Shown here: positions 8,432-16,653 of the stretch, one piece after another | How positions within the stretch are numbered: the stretch's first letter is position 1 | Layout: each line of letters starts with the position of its first letter | NCBI RefSeq assembly: GCF_018614955.1 | Contig: NZ_JAGGNV010000026.1 | Coordinates: forward strand, 1-64,000 | From: Variovorax paradoxus | Lineage (GTDB): Bacteria; Pseudomonadota; Gammaproteobacteria; Burkholderiales; Burkholderiaceae_C | Reading direction: 5' to 3' | DNA length: 64,000 nt | Made by a program: the position numbers and the translations under genes | Notes under the pieces: model-generated | Seen by the model: the letters and a program-made list of their open reading frames with translations, nothing else | Told to the model about the DNA's origin: nothing | The model's database searches: none

Positions 8432-9329
8432 ACCGACAACGCCCCTCAGGACCGCCCTGGACGGCATCTCAGGCATCCTGGTGACGCCCTTCGACGATGC
8501 GGACCACATCGCGCCCGATCGCCTGGGCCCCGTCGTCGACCGCGCCATCGAGGCGGGCGTCCATGTGCTGGTGGCCAACGGCAACACCAGCGAGTTCTTC
8601 GGCCTGACCATGGCGGAGGCCGAGCGCATGGTGCATGCCGCGGCGGAACATGTCCGTGGCCGCGTGCCCTTGCTGGGTGGCGTGGGGCGCAGCGTCCACG
8701 ACGCCTGCGCCCTGGCGCGCGCCTCACGCAAGGCAGGTGCCGCTGCCCTGATGGTGCATCAGCTGACGGACCCCTTCGTCGCGCCCAGCGGTGTGGTCAC
8801 GTATGTGCGCCGGGTTGCCGACGCGGCGGACGGCCTGCCTGTCGTGCTCTATTTGCGTGACGACGCGATCGGCCTGCCGGTGATCGAAGCCCTGTGCCGA
8901 ATTCCGCAAGTCATAGGCGTGAAATGGGCGTCGCCCACGCCCTTGCGCCTGGTGCAGGCCATGGCGCAGGTGGCCGATCGCGGCCTGGCCTGGGTGTGCG
9001 GACTGGCCGAGCCCTGGGCCCCGCCGATGTATGCGGTGGGCGCCCGCGGCTTCACCTCGGGGCTGATCAACGTGCGGCCCGACCTGTCCGTGCGCATTCA
9101 CGCCGCGCTGGCGAAGGGGGATCACCAGCTGGCGATGGAATTGATCGGCGGCATCGCGAGCTTCGAGGAATTGCGTACGCATGAGCGCAACGGCTCGAAC
9201 GTGAGCGTGGTGAAAGCGGCGCTGCAATACGCCCGGCGAGACTGCGGCGCGGCCCGGCCGCCCAGCACCTGGCCGCTGCCGGAAGCGGACCTGGCTCAGC
9301 TCAAGCGGCTGGTCGACGGCTGGCAATAG
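8388..9329 (+). CDS. Dihydrodipicolinate synthase-family lyase/dehydratase
   Basis: This 313-residue TIM-barrel protein belongs to the N-acetylneuraminate lyase/DHDPS superfamily. The Schiff-base Lys179 (VIGVKWASP) and the catalytic Tyr155 (PVVLYLR) are present, with the GNTSEFF segment near residue 65 where pyruvate-type carboxylates bind. Members act on 2-keto-3-deoxy sugar acids, either cleaving them to pyruvate or dehydrating them further, which fits a product of the enolase-type enzyme upstream. The ATG at 8388 has a GAGG ribosome site and overlaps the epimerase gene by 44 bases; an in-frame ATG at 8424 is the alternative start. Confidence 0.85.
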   Translation: MTTPAQLHETDDMTEPTTPLRTALDGISGILVTPFDDADHIAPDRLGPVVDRAIEAGVHVLVANGNTSEFFGLTMAEAERMVHAAAEHVRGRVPLLGGVGRSVHDACALARASRKAGAAALMVHQLTDPFVAPSGVVTYVRRVADAADGLPVVLYLRDDAIGLPVIEALCRIPQVIGVKWASPTPLRLVQAMAQVADRGLAWVCGLAEPWAPPMYAVGARGFTSGLINVRPDLSVRIHAALAKGDHQLAMELIGGIASFEELRTHERNGSNVSVVKAALQYARRDCGAARPPSTWPLPEADLAQLKRLVDGWQ

Positions 9330-9330
9330 C

Positions 9331-10296
9331 ATGGGACTCCGCTTCTTCGCCGCCGTCCTGTTCGGCCTCATCGCTGCTGCGGGCTGGCCTGTTGCCGCAC
9401 AGACTTATCCAGCCCACCCGGTGAAGCTGGTCATCCCGGTTCCGCCCGGTGGCAGCGCGGACGTGGTCGGGCGCCTGCTTGCCAATGCGGCGTCGGCGGA
9501 GCTGGGGCAGCCCGTCATCGTCGACAACCGTGCCGGAGCCGCCGGCAGCGTGGGAACGGCGTCGGCGCTGAAGGCGCCGGCCGACGGCTACACGCTGGTC
9601 CAGTGCAGCATTGGCAGCTGCGCCATCAATGCGAGCCTGTACAAGAACATCGGCTACGACCTGTTCAAGGACATGGCGCCGGTGATCCTGCTGGGCGCAT
9701 CGATCAATGTGCTCGTCGTCAACAACGATGCGGGCATCCGCAGCGTGAAGGACCTGGTAGACCAGGCCAGGCGCCAACCCATGGCCTACGCGTCTTCGGG
9801 CGTGGGCGCGTCCAATCACCTCGCCGCCGAGTTGCTCAAGAAGATGGCGGGCATCGAGATGACACATGTGCCATACAAGGGATCGGGGCCTGCCATCACC
9901 GACCTCATCGGCGGCCAGGTCCCGGTGTTCTTCGACAACGAGCCTTCCATCCTGCCCTTCATCAAGCAGGGCAAGGTGCGTGCGCTGGCGGTGACGGGCA
10001 AGACGCGCTCGGCCAATCTGCCGGACGTTCCGACGATGGAAGAACTGGGTTTTGCCGGCTTCGTCATTGAGCCGTGGTACGCCTTCGCGGCCCCGGCGGG
10101 CACGCCTGAGCCGGCGATCCGGCGACTCAACACCGCGTTCAACAACGCGCTGAATCAACCGGCGGTGCGCGACAGGATGGTCGCCGTGGGCATTACCCCG
10201 GCGGGCGGCGCGCCCGACGTGCTCGGTCGCCTGATTCGCAGCGAATACACACGCTGGGCGGAGTTGATCCGCGTGCAAGGTATCAAGGGAGATTGA
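9331..10296 (+). CDS. Bug/TctC-family periplasmic binding protein
   Basis: This 321-residue exported protein has a signal peptide (LIAAAGWPVAAQTYPA, cleavage near residue 23) and the Bug hallmarks: VKLVIPVPPGGSADVVGRLL, VDNRAGAAGSVGT, and the HVPYKGSGPAITDLIGGQVP stretch. Bug proteins capture carboxylates; most in Burkholderiales lack an adjacent TctAB membrane pair, as here. It starts one base after the lyase stop, so it is the last gene of the operon and may provide a second binding specificity or a sensing role. Confidence 0.9.
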   Translation: MGLRFFAAVLFGLIAAAGWPVAAQTYPAHPVKLVIPVPPGGSADVVGRLLANAASAELGQPVIVDNRAGAAGSVGTASALKAPADGYTLVQCSIGSCAINASLYKNIGYDLFKDMAPVILLGASINVLVVNNDAGIRSVKDLVDQARRQPMAYASSGVGASNHLAAELLKKMAGIEMTHVPYKGSGPAITDLIGGQVPVFFDNEPSILPFIKQGKVRALAVTGKTRSANLPDVPTMEELGFAGFVIEPWYAFAAPAGTPEPAIRRLNTAFNNALNQPAVRDRMVAVGITPAGGAPDVLGRLIRSEYTRWAELIRVQGIKGD

Positions 10297-10596
10297 TCAG
10301 GTCAGGTTTCCTTCAATTCACGTCAACCCATTCAGTCATGGTGGGGCAAGTGGGGAATGAAGCCCTGGTTCGTGTGTTTGACCCTCACTCTGGTCGACCT
10401 CAAGGTCCTCAATACTTGAAGGCGGCGGACGTCCCGGCGCGAAATGTCATCGGCACCGGCGACCTTCACTTCCGATTCATATTTGACTTCGAGCGCTGAA
10501 TGCGGCCGAGGCTATGTGCAACACAGGCTCGGCCACAACCGGACATTCTTCAAGGCATCCAGTTTGATGCCCATCGCTGTTTGGCCGCGCCACGCA
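10297..10596. other. Intergenic region between convergent genes, no convincing gene
   Basis: This 300-base stretch separates the end of the Bug gene from the 3' end of the VOC gene. It has lower GC than its surroundings. A 68-codon frame can be read from a TTG overlapping the Bug stop codon (10293-10499, protein ending in HFRFIFDFER), but it has no ribosome site or recognisable motif. I see no clear terminator hairpin. Confidence 0.4.
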
Positions 10597-10940
10597 CTAC
10601 AGTGCAGACGACTCCTGCGCGAACTTGATGAGGTTGCCGTCCGGGTCGATGACATAGAGCTCGTCCATGCCCCACGCCGTGCGGACCACATCCTGTAGTG
10701 AGGGCAGCTTTGGGCTGAGCTCGCGGTGCACTGCCGCGATGTCCGCCACGCGGATGTAGCACGAGGTGTTCTCAGCGATGTGCTTGTCGTCGCAGGCCCA
10801 GAAGTGCAGCTCTGTATCGCCGCGCACCGCCATCCCATAGGAGAAGTCCGCGAAATGTCGCGTCTGGAATCCAAGCACGCTCTTGTAGAAATCCAAAGTG
10901 CGCGTCAGATCGAGAGACGCCAGTACGGGGATAGGTTCAT
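10597..10940 (-). pseudogene. VOC/bleomycin-resistance-like protein, start frameshifted
   Basis: The body reads PIPVLASLDLTRTLDFYKSV, then LGFQTRHFADFSYGM, ELHFWACDD, and ends MDELYVIDPDGNLIKFAQE. This is a single-domain vicinal-oxygen-chelate protein of the bleomycin-resistance/glyoxalase group, about 113 residues, with candidate metal ligands in LHFW and DELYVID. No usable start lies in frame before PIPVLAS. An ATG at 10940 is followed by AA and then CCT, so one missing base separates it from the natural MN-PIPVLAS beginning. The TTG at 10896 would remove the first beta strand. It is either a recent frameshift or a base-call error. Confidence 0.6.
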
Positions 10941-11002
10941 CACGAAGTCCTGTTTCCTTGATGAAGCATTGTGCAGCGCAGTCGCGGTTTGAGCGTCTGC
11001 AT

Positions 11003-12478
11003 TCAGACAGGCCGGGTGACCGCTTTGGCGTGCGTGTGCGACGATAGCGGCCGGCCGGGTTCGGCCAGGACCCGACGCTGGCTGGAAACCTCCAATGCGA
11101 GGTTCTTTAACAGTCCGAATCTCAGGCGCTGACTGCCGTCCCAGCAGTCGGAAGCGCGTGCGCACTGACCTCCGTCCGGTAACAATCGGCCTCCCAGCCT
11201 TAGAGCAACCAAGCACGTATCGACCATGGATTTGCAATCGGATGAGGAAATTGCGCATGCGGTTGCAGTCACCGACCGCTTCGTGGTCGTGCTTCGGAGG
11301 GAGGAACTCGAAGGTTGGGCCGTGCGGTTCGACCACATTGCTCGCAAGCTGGAACAAGGTGATGCGCTCGAAGCCATGAACCTATACGCGACCACGAGAT
11401 ACTCACGCAGTTTTAGTGTGTTGCATCGACCGGTTGAATCCGCAATTGCATGCCGAAGTTCCTCCATGGCGCCGAAGGCGGCCGCCTCGATCCATGCGAT
11501 CAGCACGTCCTGATGGGTCTTGCCGAGGCGCACCACACGATAGGAGGAGCCGAGTGCCGTCACCACGATCTGGTAGCAGTTGAAGATCCGGTAGTAGTTG
11601 AGGCGCGCTGCATCTACAGGCAGCCCGGAGGCTTCCTTATAGCGTTCGAGAAGCTCGTCGATGGGCGCGATGCCCGAGGCGAGGAAGGTCTTGCCGTCCT
11701 CGCTCCAGTGGTCATACTGTTCGGCCGTCGTCCAGGCCAGGTCCCGGTGGCGGTCGCCCAGATAGCCTCGCTCCCAGTCGAGCACGGCAGTGATTCGAGC
11801 CGTGGCTTCATCGAAGAGAAAATTGCCGCTGCGGAAGTCGCCGTGTACGACGCTGACGCGTTCGAGCGTCGGAAGGTTGCGGCCCAGCCAATTCGCGGCG
11901 ACTTCCATCAGGGGAAGTTCTTCGCCGCGATCCTCTTCCCAGATTCGACGGGCGCGATTGAGTTGCCAAAGCGCACTCGCCGTTGTACCTATGGTGGGTC
12001 GGTCGAACGAGGGAAAGGCACACTGTTCGTGATTGAAGTTGTGAATCTTGGCCAGGCACCCGATGAAGGGGGAGGCCAGTCGCTTCCTCAGTTCAGGGCC
12101 GAAGTTCGTTCCGATGCCAGCCACCTTGCCTTGTTGCGCCTTGGGCTTCGTCGTTCCCTCGGCGAACGCATAGATCAGCGCCGGCTCGGGAAACCACGTG
12201 CCGTGCGGGTCCACCCAGTACACGCGTGGCACCGGAATGACGCCGGAGAATGCGTCCAACAGCTCGTACTCCCGCTGACGGCTGGTGGAGTTGAGCGATT
12301 CGGCCGGTTCCATGCGCGCCACCAGCCGGGTCGCGGTAGTGCCGACCCCGGGCTCGTTCCTACGCAGCGTGAAGCCCATCTGGATCTTCGAAGCGCCGCC
12401 GGAAAACCATCGTTGGTCAGCGAGCCGAAATTCGCCTCGTATCTTGCTCCTGAGGAGCGCGGCGATGTAGCCGCTCAT
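11003..12478 (-). CDS. APH-type phosphotransferase with read-through C-terminus
   Basis: This kinase-fold protein is 491 residues as read. Residues 1-345 match acyl-CoA-associated aminoglycoside-phosphotransferase-like kinases: GGASKIQMGF near 28-37, the catalytic loop VVHGDFRSGNFLF (His212-Asp214, Asn219) and the metal motif DWE (234-236). Residues 346-491 have no family character and are antisense to a small plus-strand frame, so the natural stop near 11444 has been lost. Its ATG overlaps by 4 bases the stop of the preceding frame, which encodes what is normally the N-terminus of the same protein. The gene is probably split and degraded; kinases of this group act on hydroxyacyl-CoA-type or small hydroxylated substrates. 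Confidence 0.55.
   Translation of the reverse strand: MSGYIAALLRSKIRGEFRLADQRWFSGGASKIQMGFTLRRNEPGVGTTATRLVARMEPAESLNSTSRQREYELLDAFSGVIPVPRVYWVDPHGTWFPEPALIYAFAEGTTKPKAQQGKVAGIGTNFGPELRKRLASPFIGCLAKIHNFNHEQCAFPSFDRPTIGTTASALWQLNRARRIWEEDRGEELPLMEVAANWLGRNLPTLERVSVVHGDFRSGNFLFDEATARITAVLDWERGYLGDRHRDLAWTTAEQYDHWSEDGKTFLASGIAPIDELLERYKEASGLPVDAARLNYYRIFNCYQIVVTALGSSYRVVRLGKTHQDVLIAWIEAAAFGAMEELRHAIADSTGRCNTLKLREYLVVAYRFMASSASPCSSLRAMWSNRTAQPSSSSLRSTTTKRSVTATACAISSSDCKSMVDTCLVALRLGGRLLPDGGQCARASDCWDGSQRLRFGLLKNLALEVSSQRRVLAEPGRPLSSHTHAKAVTRPV
11226..11513 (+). CDS. Small hypothetical protein, uncertain
   Basis: A 95-codon frame starts MDLQSDEEIAHAVAVTDRF and continues with RREELEGWAVRFDHIARKLE. 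The first 60 residues look protein-like (acidic, helix-forming), while the last 30 (SSSMAPKAAASIH) look like antisense sequence, because they overlap the 3' part of the phosphotransferase gene on the other strand. I recognise no family. The local GC content is below the window average, and the region shows decay on both sides, so this may be a gene fragment that has lost its own stop. Confidence 0.3.
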   Translation: MDLQSDEEIAHAVAVTDRFVVVLRREELEGWAVRFDHIARKLEQGDALEAMNLYATTRYSRSFSVLHRPVESAIACRSSSMAPKAAASIHAISTS

Positions 12479-12699
12479 GCTTCGAAGCTCGCTCCCGTAA
12501 AACTGGGGCTGGCGCGTCGCTGCATCTTGCGGGTCAGTATCAGGTCTGCCTCCCGCTTGGTCGGAAACTCTGACCTCATCCGCTCGATGAACTCGGCGGA
12601 TGGGTTGTCGCGATCGACTTCGGTGACGGTCCAGGGCAACGAGGCGGACATCCCGATTCCAGGTGATCCGCCTTGTGCGTTTGAGAGATGCTGGGTCAT
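12475..12699 (-). CDS. N-terminal segment of the split phosphotransferase
   Basis: This 74-residue frame contains IERMRSEFPTKREADLILTR and KMQRRASPSF. That pattern is what I expect at the N-terminus of the phosphotransferase type encoded immediately downstream, where the FPT(K/E)RE(A/V)D-LTRK-RRA segment precedes the kinase domain in one chain. Here it ends in TGA overlapping the next ATG (ATGA). Either one base was lost and a single gene was split, or two coupled genes now make the two parts. No other function is visible. Confidence 0.5.
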   Translation of the reverse strand: MTQHLSNAQGGSPGIGMSASLPWTVTEVDRDNPSAEFIERMRSEFPTKREADLILTRKMQRRASPSFTGASFEA

Positions 12700-12988
12700 G
12701 GGAGAAGCTTGTCGATATAGTCGCTAGCGCAATACGAATTAGCGAACTTGATGTCGTGAATAGGGAATTCCCGTGGAACGAAGAGAAGGGCAGGAGCACG
12801 CGTGGAATTCCGCGCCGGCAGTGCCGGAGTGCTTCGCTCGAAGGGCCTTCCGTGGCTCGAACAGACCCACGGCGTTCCTTGCTTCCCCCTCCATTGGGAG
12901 GGGCTGTAGCCAGTCCTGAGGCGCCATAGCATCGATGGATTGAATTCCAGCACTCGGGCCAAGCACCCATGACGGAGACATCCAGAAC
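12700..12988. promoter_or_regulatory. Divergent intergenic region with GGGAGGGG palindrome
   Basis: This 289-base divergent region separates the phosphotransferase fragments from the acyl-CoA ligase. The part near 12715-12775 is AT-rich. At 12887-12905 the core CCCTCCATTGGGAGGGGCT occurs, 84 bases before the ligase start. It differs by one base from the core of the element found before the dehydrogenase at 32725. No gene is convincing here; a minus-strand frame through it lacks protein character. Confidence 0.45.
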
Positions 12989-14545
12989 ATGACCGCCATC
13001 ACCCTCGAGGCCGACGCTTCGCGCATCACGCAAGCCATCCACCACGCCGTGCAGCTGCACGGGCACAAGCAGGCGGTCATCGACAGCCGTGGCGTGCGAA
13101 CCTGGCGCGAAGTCGCTGACCGCGTAGCGCGCGGCGCCGCGGTGCTGAAATCCCTGGCCATAGCGTCTGGCGACCGGGTCGCCGTTCTCGCCTCGAGCAG
13201 CAGCTGCAACCTCGAGCTTGTCTTCGCCGTGCCCTGGGCCGGCGCGGTCCTGGTGCCGCTGAACACGCGCCTGGCGCCGGCGGAACTGGAAAGCGCCGTG
13301 CGCGACAGCGGCGCCAGCGTGCTGGCCGTCGACGACGAGCACCGGGTCCAGGGGCAGGCGCTCGCGCGCAACATTCCGCAGCTTCGGCTTCTCTACATCG
13401 GCGCCGGCCACTGCCCGAACGAGGCGACGGATCTGGAGGTCGCCCTGGCCGCGGCCGCGCCCATGGAGGACGCATGCGAAGGCGGCAGCCGGCTTTGGGC
13501 CATCTTCTACACGGGCGGCACCACCGGACTGCCGAAGGGCGTGATGCTCACGCACGACAACATCTGCTACTCGGCCCTGAGCTGGCTGGCGACCTTCGGA
13601 TTCACGCCGGACACGCGCTACCTCCACCTCGCCGGCTTCTTCCACATCGCCGGGATGCAGCCGGTGATCGCGCTCACCATGGCCGGCGGATGCCACGTGA
13701 TCGAGCCCAAGTTCGACCCGCTGGCCGCCATGAAGGCCATCCAGCAGCATCGGCCCAACTACAGCCTGTTCGTGCCGACCATGCTGAACATGATGCTGCA
13801 CCATCCCGAATTTCAGAGCCATGACGTCACCAGCGTGCGCCGCTCGATCTACGGCGGCGCGCCCATGCCGGAAGCGCTGATCGCGCTGGCGATGGAGAAG
13901 CTTCCGGGTTGGGAATTCATCCAGGGCTATGGCCAGACCGAAGCTTGCGGGCTCGTTGCTTTTCTTCCGTGGGACAAGCATTTCGGCGAGGGCACATCGA
14001 ACAAGCGCAAGCTGACCGGATGCCCTGCCTATGGCATGGAAATGCGCGTGGTCGACACGGACGGACGCCCGGTGGCACCGAACGTCGTCGGCGAAGTCGT
14101 CGTCCGTGGGCCCAACGTCATGGCCGGCTATTGGAACAACCCGGGCATGTCGGCGCAGGTGCTGCGCGACGGGTGGCTGCATTCCGGCGACGGTGGCTAT
14201 ATGGACGAGGATGGATTCCTTTGCATCGTGGACCGGCTGAAGGACATGATCGTCACCGGCGGAGAGAACGTGTTCTCCAAGGAAGTCGAGAACGCAGTCC
14301 AGCTGCATCCGGCAGTGCAGGCCTGCGCCGTCATTGGCATCCCGCATCCGAAATGGGGCGAAGCGGTGCATGCGGTGGTGATGCTCAAGCCTGGACAGGA
14401 GGCGACGGATCGCGAGATCGTCGAGCACTGCCGCACGTTGATTGCGGGCTTCAAGCTTCCGCGCAGCGTCGAGTTCCGCACCGCGTTGCCCGTGTCCGCG
14501 GCCGGCAAGATCATGAAGGCTGAGCTTCGACGCGCGCTGCTTTGA
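12989..14545 (+). CDS. Acyl-CoA ligase (AMP-forming, FadD-like)
   Basis: This 518-residue member of the adenylate-forming superfamily activates a carboxylic acid to its CoA thioester via an acyl-AMP. The phosphate loop is YTGGTTGLPKG (174-184). The aromatic-acid/AMP motif is GYGQTEACG, the hinge is IVDRLKDMIVTGGENV and the C-terminal adenylation lysine lies in SAAGKIMKAEL. Its length matches medium/long-chain or aromatic acyl-CoA synthetases. It is transcribed alone, convergent with the nitroreductase, and its promoter region holds a copy of the palindrome core seen near the LuxR regulator. The substrate cannot be given from sequence. Confidence 0.9.
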   Translation: MTAITLEADASRITQAIHHAVQLHGHKQAVIDSRGVRTWREVADRVARGAAVLKSLAIASGDRVAVLASSSSCNLELVFAVPWAGAVLVPLNTRLAPAELESAVRDSGASVLAVDDEHRVQGQALARNIPQLRLLYIGAGHCPNEATDLEVALAAAAPMEDACEGGSRLWAIFYTGGTTGLPKGVMLTHDNICYSALSWLATFGFTPDTRYLHLAGFFHIAGMQPVIALTMAGGCHVIEPKFDPLAAMKAIQQHRPNYSLFVPTMLNMMLHHPEFQSHDVTSVRRSIYGGAPMPEALIALAMEKLPGWEFIQGYGQTEACGLVAFLPWDKHFGEGTSNKRKLTGCPAYGMEMRVVDTDGRPVAPNVVGEVVVRGPNVMAGYWNNPGMSAQVLRDGWLHSGDGGYMDEDGFLCIVDRLKDMIVTGGENVFSKEVENAVQLHPAVQACAVIGIPHPKWGEAVHAVVMLKPGQEATDREIVEHCRTLIAGFKLPRSVEFRTALPVSAAGKIMKAELRRALL

Positions 14546-14550
14546 AATGA

Positions 14551-14590
14551 ACGGGCCGACCCGGGCCAGCCCCGAAATGGACCGGCCCGT
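14551..14590. terminator. Inverted repeat between convergent genes, possible bidirectional terminator
   Basis: Perfect 8-bp arms ACGGGCCG (14551-14558) and CGGCCCGT (14583-14590) lie 5 bases after the ligase stop and just before the nitroreductase stop. The loop is 24 bases, and no T-run follows, so intrinsic termination is plausible but not certain. Confidence 0.35.
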
Positions 14591-14595
14591 GCATG

Positions 14596-15342
14596 TCAGG
14601 CCGCCGGCGACCCGACCCAGGTCACTGTCTCTTCCAATTCGGCGCGGGTGGTGCGAAATGAATTGACGGCGTGCTGCGTATCCGCGCGGCCGAACGCGAT
14701 CCCTGCGACCACCAGCCGGTCGTCAGGCAGGGCCAGAAAGCGGCGCAGGAAATCCGAGTGCATCGCAACGGCCGCCTGCGGCACGGCGGCGATCCCAAGG
14801 GTGTGCGCCGCCAGCAGAAAGCAGTTGATGTAGCCGCCACAGTCCACGGCGCCGTACGTACCAAGCGCGCGGTCGGTGGTGATGACCGCAAGGTGCGGCG
14901 CGCCGAAGAAGCGGTAGTTCTCCAGCAACTGCTGCCGGCGTCGCTCGGCGTCGCTGCGCTCGATGCCCAGGCTTTGATAGAGGGAGTATCCGCACTCGCG
15001 GCGGCGCGCGTCGTACACCCCGACGTAGGCCGTCGGAATACCCAGGTCGGCCTTGGGCTCGTGCGTGGCTGCGTGGTCCACATAGGCTCGTGCGAGGCGC
15101 TCCAGCGGCTCTCCGCTGACAAGATGCACAAGCCAGGGCTGCGTGTTGCACCACGACGGATTGCGTTGCGCAAGCTGCAACAAGCGCTCGATCGCAGGCC
15201 GCGGAACGGCTTCGCGCAGGAAGGCGCGACAGGAGTGGCGGCCCTGAAGCCAGGCGTCGAGCACCTGGTCTGCGGAGGGCGCGCTCGATGGCGTCTGCGA
15301 TGGCGTTTGCGAAGGCGTCTGCGATGTTGCGGGTACTGGCAT
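14596..15342 (-). CDS. Nitroreductase-family flavoprotein
   Basis: This is a 248-residue FMN-dependent oxidoreductase of the NfnB/NfsB-like fold. The FMN-binding arginine box is GRHSCRAFL (about residues 34-42), with RNPSWCNTQPW further on and GGYINCFLLAAHTLG near the second flavin site. The family reduces nitro groups, quinones or enoate-like substrates with NAD(P)H, and some members act in degradative pathways. The N-terminus carries a Ser-Gln-Thr-Pro repeat encoded by a 12-base tandem repeat, which is probably not structured. The gene stands 80 bases after the ABC binding-protein gene, in the same direction. Confidence 0.85.
   Translation of the reverse strand: MPVPATSQTPSQTPSQTPSSAPSADQVLDAWLQGRHSCRAFLREAVPRPAIERLLQLAQRNPSWCNTQPWLVHLVSGEPLERLARAYVDHAATHEPKADLGIPTAYVGVYDARRRECGYSLYQSLGIERSDAERRRQQLLENYRFFGAPHLAVITTDRALGTYGAVDCGGYINCFLLAAHTLGIAAVPQAAVAMHSDFLRRFLALPDDRLVVAGIAFGRADTQHAVNSFRTTRAELEETVTWVGSPAA
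15286..15321. repeat. 12-bp tandem repeat, three copies
   Basis: Three consecutive 12-base units, CGATGGCGTCTG, CGATGGCGTTTG and CGAAGGCGTCTG, with a degenerate fourth, encode on the minus strand the TPSQ repeats at the nitroreductase N-terminus. The unit keeps frame, so copy-number change would only alter tail length. Confidence 0.8.
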
Positions 15343-15422
15343 GGTGTGGAATCAGTTTCGTGGCGGTGTGCAGTCCCCAGTCGCACGGCCCACGCGCGCT
15401 CTGCTGCCTGGCATTTTCCCGG

Positions 15423-16628
15423 TCAGCTGACCTTGCATTCGGGGCTGGGCGGTGGATAGATCTCGCTTCCCGGGCGGTAGGTGATCATCTTGAACGTTGT
15501 CTTGCCGTTCGGTGCGCGAACCACCTGCGCCATGCCGTGGGGGCGAATGGCGGTGTGGTCCGCCGCGCGCATCTCAATGTCGCCCAGCACGGTCGGCGCC
15601 TTCATGCCTTCCATCGCCTTGCGCACCGCGGCGGTCTCGGTGCTCTTGGCCTTGATGACGGCGGCGCGATACAGCTCCAGGCCGGACATGATGTCGGAGT
15701 CGTTGTAGAGCGGCTTGCGGCCCGTGCGACGCTCAAACTCACGCACGAACCATTGATTGCGCTCCCCAGGCAGGTCCGCCGAGTAGCTCAGCGTGTTGAT
15801 CACGCCCAGCACGTTGTCGCCGTGCTGCTCCAGCTGGAAGTCGGTGGCGAAGCCATTGCCGATGACCATCTTGTATTTGTCGAACAGGCCGAACTGGTGG
15901 CTCTGCTTGGCGAACGAGGCGCCGTCGCTCATGAACAGCGAGACCACCAGCGCATCGGCCGGCTTGCCCAGTTGCGAGATGAAGCTGCCGAAGTCGCTGG
16001 TCCCCATGGGGGAAAACAGGTTTTCGTTCACTTTCCCGCCCAGCCCGACCACCAGCTGCGAAAAGCTGTCCGCAAAGCTGCGGCCGGCGGCGTAGTCGGC
16101 GGAAATGAGGTTCCAGGTCTGGGCTTTACTGGCCTTGACGAAGTCCTGCATCATGCGCGTCGTCGCGGCGTCGGGCGTGTTGACGCGGAAATAGTTGGGC
16201 GAGCAGCTGCGCGTCATGAGGTCGTTGGCCTGCGCATAGCCATCGATCAACAGCGCGTTGAGCTGCTCCAGCTTGGGGCTGATGGCCATGCTGTGCGAGC
16301 TCAGCAGTTGCCCGGTGATCACCGACACCCCTCCTTGCTGCGCGAGCTTGGTCGCTGCGGCCACTGCGGCGGCTGGCGAGCCGGAGTTCGACTGTTGAAC
16401 GATCTCCAGCTTGCGGCCTTCAATGCCGCCTTCGCTGTTCAGGATCTCCACTATCGCCTTCACGCCCTGCTCGATGAGCTTGCCGTGGAAGGTGAAGGGA
16501 CCGGAGTCGATGCTCATCAGCCCGACCTTGATGGGCTGCGGGTTCTGGGCCAGCGCCGGAGCGCCGAGTCCGAAGGCGGCCAGCAGCGCCGCCCCGGCGG
16601 CGATCTGCCTGCGAAGTAGGAAAGTCAT
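15423..16628 (-). CDS. Branched-chain-type ABC substrate-binding protein (LivK/Peripla_BP_6)
   Basis: This 401-residue exported protein has a signal peptide (RRQIAAGAALLAAFGLGAPA, cleavage after ALAQ). The periplasmic domain reads IKVGLMSIDSGPFTFHGKL, then GGIEGRKLEIV and ITGQLLSSHSMAISP, typical of the type I fold of Leu/Ile/Val-like receptors that often bind aromatic or short-chain acids. I chose the ATG at 16628, preceded by AGGAGAC, over one 21 bases upstream. No LivHMGF genes are nearby, so it must use a permease elsewhere. It lies 25 bases after the racemase gene and probably shares its transcript. Confidence 0.88.
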   Translation of the reverse strand: MTFLLRRQIAAGAALLAAFGLGAPALAQNPQPIKVGLMSIDSGPFTFHGKLIEQGVKAIVEILNSEGGIEGRKLEIVQQSNSGSPAAAVAAATKLAQQGGVSVITGQLLSSHSMAISPKLEQLNALLIDGYAQANDLMTRSCSPNYFRVNTPDAATTRMMQDFVKASKAQTWNLISADYAAGRSFADSFSQLVVGLGGKVNENLFSPMGTSDFGSFISQLGKPADALVVSLFMSDGASFAKQSHQFGLFDKYKMVIGNGFATDFQLEQHGDNVLGVINTLSYSADLPGERNQWFVREFERRTGRKPLYNDSDIMSGLELYRAAVIKAKSTETAAVRKAMEGMKAPTVLGDIEMRAADHTAIRPHGMAQVVRAPNGKTTFKMITYRPGSEIYPPPSPECKVS

Positions 16629-16653
16629 TGTGTCTCCTGAGTAATCCAAGTGG

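Noticed and set aside
11003..14428. One 1141-codon minus-strand frame
   Set aside because: Only the part from about 11444 to 12478 has kinase character. The portion through 12989-14428 is antisense to an acyl-CoA ligase with complete motifs, so the long frame is a GC-rich artefact.
15286..15321. CRISPR-like repeat
   Set aside because: The 12-base units are contiguous, in frame and coding, with no spacers.
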